64,000 bases of DNA from Notospermus geniculatus (Eukaryota > Nemertea > Pilidiophora > Heteronemertea > Lineidae). The translations under genes and the position numbers were made by a program. The stretch lies in NCBI GenBank assembly GCA_002633025.1, contig NMRB01000579.1:264115-328114 (forward strand). The letters are read 5' to 3'. The notes under the pieces were generated by a model. The model was not told where the DNA came from and ran no database searches. It saw only the letters and a list, made by a program, of their open reading frames with translations. Numbering within the stretch: position 1 is the stretch's first letter; each line of letters begins with the position of its first letter. Positions 35,901 to 47,900 of this stretch are shown here, piece by piece.

Positions 35901-38900
35901 AAGTTTTCTGATAGTCGTGGAAATGAATTGGAGAGAATTTGAAGAAACGTTCTTCAGATGGTTGATAGGAACAACATTTCTTTTCAATCAATATCATAGG
36001 ATGTGAGAAAACTTTGACAGAAGATGTCGTCTGCTGGACTCTGGGTTTGGATGAGTTAATGCTAAGTACACACGCACTATTTTAATTGGGTCCATTTCGA
36101 AGCATGTTAAACATTTCCATTAGTACAATCTCGGTCTAAACACACACACACTTGATATTCCAAAGGATTTATTTGGTTTATATCAATTTGACCCGTATAT
36201 TATCTGTGATTTTAAACGATGTTATCAGATTGGAATAACATATCTGTTCAGCAAGATACTCGCTTTCACTAACGAAAATATCTCCTTGACCACTTGTCTT
36301 TACCCCTGAGACCAATCTCATGGTCTGACCATTCACCACACCATAACGATTTTTAGCCTAACAATCCACTCTTGCTATCGTTTAACGTAATTAACTTGCA
36401 AAATAGTTTCTGTAGGCCTACATTAATTAGGTTAGGAATGCGACTGAGAATAATGCAAAATAACAAGATACACTAGTTGTTAAATCAGGGATGTGCCCAG
36501 AAAAAAAGCTTGGTGCCGGCTGGAAGTGGCAGGTAAACGTACTTGCAACCAATTTGCTTGTACTCTACAAGGATTTTTTGCTTTGGTGGGTGGGTGGGAA
36601 CAATAATTTTTCCTCCAAGAGCAAGTGGGAAGTTTTCGTGGTGGGTGGTACCGCCCACTGCCACCCGGCATGGGCACATCATTGTTATATGCTAGCAAGA
36701 TTGATAGGAAGGTATGCTTGTGACACTGGCAAGGGAAGCAGAATCATTAATCCAGAAAAAATAAATCCAAAGTTAGACCCGTTTCCAATCCAGGTCCCGA
36801 AGCCTTTTGCGGTGGGCGGGGCGGTTGTGTGAAATAATTTGCTAAACTACAGAAATTCTCCCACCCTGTGAAAACTGCATGGTGCACTGCAAAACACGCA
36901 GGAAACTGCTAGAGTTGAAACGGGCCTTTCTAGTTCCAAGCGTGGCATATTCCGCTAACTTACCCGCAGCAGTGCTCATGTCTCCACAAAGATGAAGGTC
37001 TATTCGTCCCGTGTAGAGGTGATATGACGTCTCGATGATGTCAAAACGTTTGAAGACTTTGGAGACATTACTTTGTGAGTCTTTCTGGGCCATTGGTGCG
37101 GAGGTGTACTGACCCTGTTGTGAGGTATGTTGGTTACCAGTTTGCTCCTGAAGATGAAATTATAGAGAAATGAACACTAGATTACATAGAAATTTTAAAT
37201 ATAGCCTGGGGACAATCCATTATGTTTACGATGGAAACGTCCGATTCTTGAAGTTTACAAGTGATGTTCACAGGTTTGATCACTGAAACATTCATCAAGC
37301 AATTTGAAATTTTACACAGCAAGCACTTTATTCCTAACAGCCATCCTCAAGCAAGCAGATTCATACGCATCCAGAGCAGGCAGAATTTGAAGAGGGCGGG
37401 CAGTTATTATCAAGGTCATGAGCGGGAGGCAAAAAAGTCCAAGAAAAAATCCACAATCACCGAAAAATCAGAACTTCTGATTTTTAGAAGCAAACTATTG
37501 GTGCAAGAACAGGCAAGTGCATTCATATCAAGAAACGGGCGTCAATCCCTGATGTTATCGGTCAGAAGCAAATACAGGGTGGCCCAAAAAATGAACAAGC
37601 ACACTTCTACTACTCAGAGCCCCAAATTGCTGATAGCAATGGATGGAGAATCTTTCTAGAAGAAAGAGAACACCAGGATATGAGGGTGGTGGAAGTGTGC
37701 TTGTTTATTTTATGGGCCCACCCTATTTAGTGCGTTAGCCTTAAAATAAATGAAATAAATAAAATAACTGATGTTGGCAGAAAGAGGGAAAAAATAAAAG
37801 AACGGAAGAGAAGGTGATTGGCTTGCCAATCAGAGCAGATAGGAAACATTTCACTTGCCCAAGGTTTCTGGATTTTCAGCATTTCCTAAATGACACAAAC
37901 AAATACTTAACTCTTTTATGACGGAGTGAATATGCCACCACTCTGTTCTGCGAGGTGTACCGCTTCATTCATGGCTTCTCATCCACCCAGTAAAATAACC
38001 CAGTCACTATCGAATGCAAGATGAGGGAAAAAATTCCGAGAAGAACCTACCACTTCCAACAAAACCCTTGGACATGCAGGAGGGAGCGAAAGGGTTATAT
38101 CCAACACAGACATCTGTCCGTTTTGAAAATACTATACTACCAGCGAGAGTAAAAGAGCACTGTCCCCAACATGCTGACACCATATTGTTACTTGCCCTGC
38201 GATTATTATAGTACTGCACTCGGTGGTTATTTCGAACAGATCTTCTCCAGAACTGTTGCTACATGATGAAGGGCAAATTTCAAGCCACAATGATGAATAT
38301 GACATGAAGTATCATGTGTAATTGAAATCACAGTAAGTTATAACCACTGCAGATACAAGCCTCGTCTGCAGTAGCTGGCGATCAGAACAGTGGTGAACAG
38401 ATCGCTTGCGATACTACCCTCACCTCACCTGGAGTGCTGCACGCTTAAGATGGCTCTCACATGAGACTTTTCTAACTTGGTTCTCCGTGAGTTGTTTTGT
38501 CGTCGGTCTTACTGCACAAGGGAGTATTTCCTCACACAAGTCATTTCTACACTTCTCACAAAAACCTTTCGGTTTGACACACACCTGGACTTTCTTAGCT
38601 GCCTCCATCTTACTCAGAGCATTAGATTTCTGCACACTCTCCTTCAATGATTGAGCAAACATGATGGCTTCCTTGAGTTGTGAGTCGGTCAACACCCAGA
38701 GCAGGTCGTCGAGAATGAGCTGGACGCGAGAGGCGATTATGGCACAATCTGAATATGAAACGAATGGATTAAATCAAAACGTTTCGACTTAACTCATCTG
38801 AGAGTAGAACGTGGGACCTCAGACGTGACCATCCCAGATGCGTCCACAGAAATACAGGAGCAGAAACGACTGCATATTGTAGTAGACTTTCCCATCAGGG

Positions 38901-41900
38901 CTGAAGCCATAGCATTATTGGCCCTGCTGTTAAGTATGGAAAAATCCATCTCAAGCTACTCATGTTCCTCACTTGGATGAAGTCTTTTACTTGCCCTTGC
39001 AAAGGCACAAAGTACAAGGCACCACAGCTTTTTTCCATGCAACGGACTGAAGAGCCATGGTTAATGCCATATATGCCACATGGCCCGGGATTCGAACCCA
39101 GGACCTGCCACTTGCTGAGCAGACGTGATAACCACTAGGATATCAAGGCTCCTCACTGGGTTTGGGCCCTAAGACATGATATTCAGCGCAGTGTAGTGTT
39201 CTGACATGAAAAGTTGAACTGAGTACACCCAACGCTAACAGACCAGAAATCAATATCTGCAGAAGCAATTCAGTTCACTCACCACTTAATCTCTTTTTTA
39301 TCACAATTCTTATCTTAGCCTGGTTGGCGATCAACCGAAGTGGTGTAGAACAGATGTTCTTGTGGTCCTCAAGGCCGCTCGCCTCGATCCTCGTGGTCAA
39401 CCACTCAAGTTCCTTAAACAGGAGGATCTCCCCACGTTCAGGGTCTCTGATTCGGGTCATGCGGAGGTCGCCATCTGCCCAGGTGGGAGTCTTGCTTTTT
39501 AGCTGTACACGTGATAACTGGAAACGGAGAGGACGGTTTATATATGCGGAGACCAGCCGAGAAATGGCCTCGGCAATGCATGACTGGTAGCAGGCCAGAC
39601 GAAACAAGGAAATGCTGACTTGTATCAAAAATTCATAACCTCGCCTTATAAATTTTTGCTGTATTGAGGTGGCCTTGAAATTCCAAACAGGCTAATTCAC
39701 CGAGTGACCTAGTGATCTCAACTTCAAAGGAATTTGCCTCAAGGAAATATGAAAGGTTCATAGATAGTAAAACGGGGCCTTCTCTGCTTGTATCAATTTC
39801 AAAATATGTTATTTCATGATTTCATTTCATTTTTGTGGGATCTCCAGATGATGGAAACAGTTGCTCACCTGTAATGAAGCTTTGAAAGCATTGGCGACGA
39901 AGTAGACGAGCACCGAGTTGATGGACAGGTAGATACCATCAACGACTTTGTCACTGAAACCGTATTTGCCTTCAGAACTGAAAGAGAGAAAAATATGGGG
40001 AGGATTAGACTGGCAGGCTGATCACCGTTCCCAGGTTACCCAATGGTTAATTAAGATCACCTTTATGTGGCTTTGTGACTGACGGCAGATGCTGTCTGTC
40101 TAAGTGAGTGGTCAGACTAGAAATGGCCTTTTAGGGTCTGATCATTGGTGGCCTTAAAAGAAAAGTGTCCTTGCCGCACATGGAGCTTTCACTGAAAGTT
40201 TGATTAGGTAAATTAGGTCACAAACCTGTAGCTAGGAATTTGAGAGCCGCTATTTCCAGACCCTCTGGGCTTATCACAGGTCTCCATCTCAACAACAACC
40301 TCGTCAAGGTACTGAAAAAAACAAACGAAGATGTGAAAACTGTGGTGAGGGATTAAATCACTGGGGACAGAAATGCGTTTTTATCTGGGGGGGACCTGCA
40401 TTATATAGCTACAGTGCTTATCTGAACCAAATAAGGCCACAAAAAGCATGCCGTGGCTATGTATCATGAATCAAGTCACATGGTCTGGGCTTATTTGAAG
40501 ATCAATATGATTGGTGTGATGCTACTCTGATCTTTAGGTTCAGCTAGTGCTGTAGTGGAGACACAGCTTGTTTTTCAGCTGAAGAATTAGGCCGTACCTA
40601 CTTTCTTTCCAAATGGATGAAAACCTGAAAGAACTCTATATAGGGCTTGTGCTTTTACGTGAATTAGAGCTTTTTCAATTACTACATACCAAACATATTG
40701 GCTGACTCTTTAGCTTGGTCCATTGCACCTGAAATGAAAGAATGAATGCAACTGCGAAGTTGGATTTTATAAGGCGGGTCCACACCAAAACCGGGTTTTG
40801 GTGCATTTTGAGGTGCGGTTCCAACGTAGAGTTTCAGGAGAAGAAGTTCAGCTTCTGACCAACAGGAATATATTCCCAGAAAATGGCGTACTTTGTCAAC
40901 TTGGCAATAAGCACTCGAATTCTCAGAAACACCTGAATGTCAACATTGAGTGCATCTCCTTTATCACCTCTTAGCAAAAAGATACTCGAGGGTTTACTGA
41001 GAAAATGGGACCAAAATGGCATCATAAGCCGAACACATGTTAAAGTACATCTGTATCTTACAACATGACGTCTTTTTTGTTCATTGCAAACACAAAATTG
41101 ACGTGACATTTAAACATAATCTGATATTTATTGGAGATAGGATATCTGTTAAACATTGCATTGCTTCTATTTCTTTACAAATAATGGTAAGATGTGCGAG
41201 TTGGGAGAAATGTTCAAGAAATACAAATATTTCCTAGGTGGTGCTTGAACTATCATCATCTCACACAAGGTGCAAACCTCTAATACTTCGTAGTTGAAAG
41301 TAAAATTGTACAAAAATCAGCCCCGCCACAGTGGAAGCGATACCCCTCAGCTGGATATTAAATCCAGGCATTAGTTTAGGAGCAGGAGCTACCACACTTT
41401 GTGTTTTCAGGTTTAGGCCATCTGGTGGCCAAGCCAAGAATCAGATCAGACCAAAATTTGGTCTTTAAGATCATCTCAACCAGGGCACACATGTAATATG
41501 TACAAAGTTTCACGTCACTAGCCCCAGTGGTTACGAAACATGCCCTGCTAACGGACATAGATGACAAAGAAGGACACCACGTAATTGTAAGAGCTCACCA
41601 GATGAGCTAAAGTACTCATGATGAATTTTGTTCCAAAACATAGCAGGATATTGACTATCATGACAATCCTCCCACAGCAAGTGCAACAAATGAACACAAA
41701 TTTTTCATCCTCCGTCCTACGCACTCAGGAAAAGTCTATGCCCGATAGCGGCTTAACTTCAAAACATCATGCTCATATCACACTTCACTGGAAGAATCCC
41801 GTGTGATAGTCTCACACATTCAATAGAAACATGAATCGCGATTGTGTGGGCATCTAATCTGTCCTGTTGTCTTGATAATTCTATACTTCCTTCTTCTTAC

Positions 41901-44900
41901 TCCGTTGAACGCAACTAGGGCTGTGGAATTCACGGCTGTCAGACAAATGTCAGAGTGGTGCAAAGGGAACTTCAGTGCCTGTCACCTCTGAGGTCACAGG
42001 TTCAATTCTCAGTCAGACCTGGTACTTTTATTCTCATGAACTTACCTTCACTGAGACCCTGTTACAAACTGCTTTATTTATCTTCAACCATGTTGGTAGG
42101 TCTAACAGTTCCATTAACATGAGCTCATCAAGCTCCAAGTTGGCTAAATCCCCCTCGCCTTTTAGCGTGCTTAGTTTGATCTTGTCGGCTGAGAGATTCT
42201 TGGTGAATCTGGAAAAATAAGACATTCAAAACATGATAAATAGGAATAACTTGTCGGAGGACTGCCTGAAATTAGGGAGACCGGACCAAAGGCCAAATCT
42301 GAGAAAGCTATTTGGGATGTTAGCTAGAGATGAAAATTTGATTTGATAGCCGTATTTCTTTGCTGTGGTAATGTTGAAAGTGACTCCTAAGGACAGTATA
42401 TGTCTGTTCCCTCCCTCTCTTCTATCTTTTGCTATGTGATGGTCATCCATCTTTTAATATCGTCGGTGAAGAAGACTAGAAATGATAGCTGAATAGGGGA
42501 GATGTTGATGAAGACTTGAAATGACATGAACCCCCACGATCCGTGCCTTCCTTTTATTGTCATTTCTACTGTTGATATTTACCCTGACATTCACGCTCAG
42601 CATCTCCTAGCTCATTCCAGAGCAATCATTTTTCCCACAGAAGCAAAACCAATTTTTCAGAGCCAATAGTGCTTTTTGCAGTTGACGCCATGAGCCTCTT
42701 TACAGTGTATGCAATGACACAAGGCTTTCGTATCCCCACAAACAAATTGCCTCTAGCTGTCACCGATCGGCATCCTAATCCATTATCGCAATCAATACCA
42801 ACTATGATTGAGATGGGATTACTTGTCCCTTATTGATCTTACCCCGTGGTTACATAATGGTTTGATTACATATATACCATATGTACCCGGTATACATGTA
42901 TGTATGGGAACCAGATTTTGTCCAACCACAGACCATAAACAACTACCCTGTACAATGCGTACATTGAAAATCAGTCATGCCATAATTATGCATACCCATG
43001 TTATTCCATACAAAGTTCTCATGACTCAAAACACGGTACACCGTATTTGGCAAATACAAAAAAAGTTGAATATTAGGTTAATATCCAAGAAGCACACATG
43101 TACTCTTTGAATATTATTCATTCGGGAAATCATAATAATACTGGGTCAATAGTCACGTCAACGTGCACCTTTTTACATATGTACCGATACATGTACCAAC
43201 GAACAAATATCTACATGTAACAGAATGCTTTTTGAAGTTACCACCGGTACTTTTTCTACCATACCAGTCAGTTGCCCTCGAATCGTTTCAAGAACATTTT
43301 CACGCACCACAGCAATTTCATTGCCAGGTGACACTGAAATTGCCAGTACAAGAGAGATTGGGGGGGGGTAGGGTTAGGGTACGGTGGGATACCTCCTGTC
43401 TTAGTTATCACCAGCACAGAGTGGTGACACCATCGGGTATCAAACTGTGGTCTCCTGAACGTAAGTCAGATGCTCCAACCATTGTGTCTTCGCACTTCCC
43501 CAATTGTACCAAATCAATATGATTTAGTCAGTGATATGATACAGCCAGACAGAAACATCCTCGCAGGATCAGGTCAACCAAGGCCATGGGGGAAAATCAA
43601 TAAAGACTAGTTACAGATCACCGAATGATTCCTATACACTGGGTTGACTCTGAAACCCCTGTTAATCATGTGAGGTTTATTGTCAACCCTCAGCCTGATC
43701 AGTTCAGGGAGGGACCAGGGGTCAAGATCATCCTGAGAATATCAGGATCGCTTGAGAATATCAGGATCGCTTTCTTCATCACACAAACTCCGCGGTGACG
43801 AAGGGAGCAGCAGCACACCAGGCGATACCGCAACCGATCTAATAGTCACCACCGATCTTCTCCCCAGCTGCTACCGCAGACTAGGCGATATGGTTTTGGT
43901 ATTGTTTGATGGGTGAGAAGATTCCATGCATCACTGTCCAGCACTGGCTTCAACAGCTCAGACTTCACTGTCCAGCACTGGCTTCAACAGCTCAGTCATG
44001 TCAGTCAAGTGGTAATGAGATCACTTGTGATATTACCTGGTGTGCTGTCCACTTTAGAACCACTGATTACCTCAAGATGGTTCACATTGACAAGGCCATG
44101 ATCTATATCAATCACAAGCCAGTCTGAGGACTTCATTTCCCTACGCTCTAATTCATGTGAGCCCACAGTGCACATCATAAATATCAGTAAAGAATAATTG
44201 TCATCACTGTCGGAGTCAATTCTGACGACAGACAAATTAATACTCTATCCAACAAAATATTGCCATGGATGTGAACATCCAGCAAGCATCCTAGTTGCTG
44301 CAAATAATGAAAGTGTGGGGGGAGCGGTTTTCATGACAACCGTCACTGCACGTTCATCCTCCCACAGCAGGGGTTTTGCAAGTACCTTGCTACTACCATG
44401 TATTCATCCAGTCACGAACATGAAGATGAGAGATGAAAGCCCCGCTGTGGGAGGCTGCTGCATGTTCTACATCGCCAGTTTTTTATTCTACCGCAAAGTA
44501 AGTTATGACCTTTTCTGCATTGAAGATTTTTCTGAGAACAGTGCGAGTGGGAGTACAATAAGAGATGCATATTAACACTATTGAAGTGATGCAGAATGGA
44601 TATAATAGAAAATAATCAGATCTATTACGAAGAACATCCCAAGTCAGAAACCTGACCTTATGTGGGATAGGAGCATTTGCTAAGATTTCAGGAAAAGGAA
44701 CCAATGAAGGAGATCCAGAGTGAATCTGATCCAGTACAGGAGGAGATCCAGAGTGAATCTTGGTCCAGTACAGGAGGAGATCCAGAGTGAATCAGATCCA
44801 GGAGAGAAGGAGATCCAGAGTGAATCTGATCCAGTACCAGGAGAAGATGCAGAGTGAATCAGGTCCAGAACAGGAGGAGATCAGAGTGAATCAGATCCAG

Positions 44901-47900
44901 TACCAGGAGAAGATGCAGAGTGAATCAGGTCCAGTACAGGAGGAGATCCAGAGTGAATCAGATCCAGGAGAGAAGGAGATCAAGAGTGAATCTGATCCAG
45001 TACAGGAGGAGATCCAAAGTGAATCAGATCCAGGACAGGAGGAGATCCAGAGTGAATCTGATCCAGGACAGAGTGAACTTCATACTGGGTGGATGGCTAA
45101 AGAAATCAGTTGCCAGTAGAGTGTAACAATGATCTTTTGTTCCTTGGACAGTTTTTCCTAGGGACATTCTTTCCTGTCACACATGGAACAAGAGAGATGG
45201 ACACTTTTTGCAGGAGTACATTCTTTACTGTTACACTACAGTTGCTCATTCAGTGCATCACTTGATTACATGTACTTTCAGTATCAGTTCAGAGTCTTTC
45301 AAAGTGGCGACTCGACCGCAAATCGAACTCATCATGGTTACCGTCCTGACTTGACACTCAGCTACTGTACTCTCTATAATATCATTGTATGGATGGATAT
45401 TGCACTGAATTAAACACATTGATTTCCATTATCATTTTTCACCAATTGTCAACCATATATTCTGATAAATCAATGGCTAGACAGTACACAAACTGAAACT
45501 AGGCATTCATAAAGACTCTATTTCTCACACTGTCTGGAATGAACTGATGGTGATGATGATGATATAGAGCAAACACAATCTGTTACAAAGTAGATTTCAG
45601 CTATTGAAATGTGCAATTTCACCAAGGCAACAGTAACACTGTCCTCAAATGCAACATCCAACAGGCTTTTCTAGGCTGCCTCACATATCTCCTTCACAAA
45701 GAACCTGTCTCATTCTTCCATTCCATCTTCCTGTCTGTCCATCTGTACCAGGACGGACCCTGGCAAATGTGACCGCTAAGGGAGGTTCAACTATATTGTA
45801 CTTCCCCTTTTTTTCACAGTTGGCGTGGTGTCAAGTTTTGATTCGACAACCCTAGCGACATGACCATCATCACACACTGCCACTGACTGCCTGGCACATG
45901 CATGACCAAATATCAGTGCAATGCCATCATCGTTCATCCTTGTCGATCATAAACCTGCCAAACCTATACTAACTAATCATGCTGAAATCTATGACGAAAA
46001 TCAATGAATTTCTGAGCATAGCAGAGCTGTGTACAGTGCACATCGGTTAGGTGTAAGAAGACTCTGCTGGCACGATTGGGGGATAATGGATTGCAGACGT
46101 CTCTGAATTGAACATAGATGGATGCACAGATAAGCAAGAAAATGAACACTGCATGAGCAAACCAGCCAAAGCAATTTTTCAACTATCTTCTTCATTAATA
46201 ATATGTGACCCCCCACAGCAAAACCAGTTGCATGTCACTAAGTACTTTTATGAAATGGGCCCTGGACTGATAACCCAAGGCAAGGTCATGTTGTCACTTT
46301 CCAAAAACCATTGCCCCTGTAACAGTAAGAGTGTCCCCCTGTAATTGTTCCATAATGGATTAAGGTGCATGGCTACGGAAACCAATGGCCAGAGATTAGA
46401 ATGTAACAATAGGATCTTTTGTTCCCAGGACATTTTTCCTCTGGACATTCTTTCCTGTCACACATCTATGGAAACAACACATCTGTCAGTTTCGGAGAGG
46501 TTGTCTCATTACCACTTTCTTTCCACTGGTTGATTTCTTTAATAGGATACAATGCACAATGTAGTTCATAGGCCCTGTAACACCTGTAAAGTTCACTCAT
46601 CCATGTCTTATGAATACAGCCTGTTGACTTCAGTGAGGACTGTTGTGTTCAGTGACAGTCCAAAACAATAGGACATCTCATGGAGGACTCAAGCATGTCT
46701 GAGCAAGGGAAACATGGGAAAGTGACATTTTTTAACAAGCTTGGTGGGGTATTGTACAAATGCACAAGGTTTTAAATTCTGATCAGCAGTGTGAAGTTGG
46801 ATTTCAGTGTGGCAGTATGTCCATCTGTGCAGCATAGCTTCATTTCTGAGAAACTGTGTCCCTTTATGGGGAACTGTGCTCTTGTGTTGTTTATCAGTGT
46901 CAATAAACTGTGTTAGTGATAGACACTGAGATCTGTATAGCCAGATGGGGCTGTCTTCAATGGAATCCTGGCATTGGCTGCCACCTTTAGGGCTTGTGTT
47001 GTGCCCATATTCAAGGAGTCGTGATGTGCTGTCACGTTCGTTCTTTCTTGCTCATTTTGCAACTCATTGTGCGACCCAAATTCTGTGTCTTTGTTTCCTT
47101 CTCCTGCAGTGACATTCATTCGTTGGCATATCTTTCCCAACATTTCATTCTTCCATTTTGGATGTTGTTGTTTATTGGATCAAGGACAGCATGTTTTGGT
47201 GTGATTCCCAGCACTGAGGTGATACTCTTCTTTATTGAATAGTTCGAATTCTTTCTTTCAGTTGTGAATACACAGTTTGCGTTATTAGCGGCTGCCATTT
47301 GTTTGGTAGAAATTAATTAGCCGATTTTTAGAACTTTTCAAATATATTTCGAATATATTCTATTAGCTACTTGCTTGCTAAAATATCTTTATGTAGTTCT
47401 AAGTGCTTACTGTATAAACTTCCATTCTGAGAAACTCTGAATGTGCAAAATCCCATTGAAAAAGCCCAAGCAATGGCATACAGCACATATTAAAATGAAA
47501 ATGGCGACCGCTATTTTTGCAAACTGTGTATTATTCATGGATGGGATCATATATAACTTCACCAATGTCCACAATCATTCATGTAGGCCTAGGCCTAGGC
47601 CTACCCGGTATTGGTGACGCAAATAGGCCTCGACCCAGCTATGCTATGACGTCTCGAGTTGTAACAACTCGAGATCAGATCAAGTGGACGACTGCAGCGC
47701 CACCTTACGGTCATGAGTAACAAACTGGTCATACAGAAAGGGTGGATTTGTTACGTTTCCAAAAAAATTCCATCATTTAAATCAGCCTATCTCCCAGAAT
47801 ACTAGGCCTATGCAGGTGTTCATGGTGGCATTTTGAAGCTTACATTTCTGCCTTTCAAATGACACCGAATATGGATGGTTTACATAAATACCTGGGGAAT

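Larger units (their letters stand above)
35366..44168 (-). repeat. 8.85 kb tandem duplication of BLTP3 exons 2-8, right copy
   Basis: This copy is nearest to exon 1. It carries all seven exons (36964-42208) with normal splice sites. It ends at GAGCCCACAG; unique intron 1 sequence starts at 44169. Inside, near 43935-44005, a 36 bp stretch (CACTGTCCAGCACTGGCTTC...) is doubled relative to the left copy. Confidence 0.92.

Noticed and set aside
43906-44235. Plus and minus frames near the end of the right 8.85 kb copy as an extra exon
   Set aside because: A peptide containing SSDWLVIDIDHG looks orderly, but there is no convincing acceptor, no family match and no phase fit with BLTP3 exons 1 and 2.
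44760-45119. Acidic repeat protein encoded by the minisatellite
   Set aside because: The open frames come from the repeat length being a multiple of three; there are no splice or start signals and several units shift frame.
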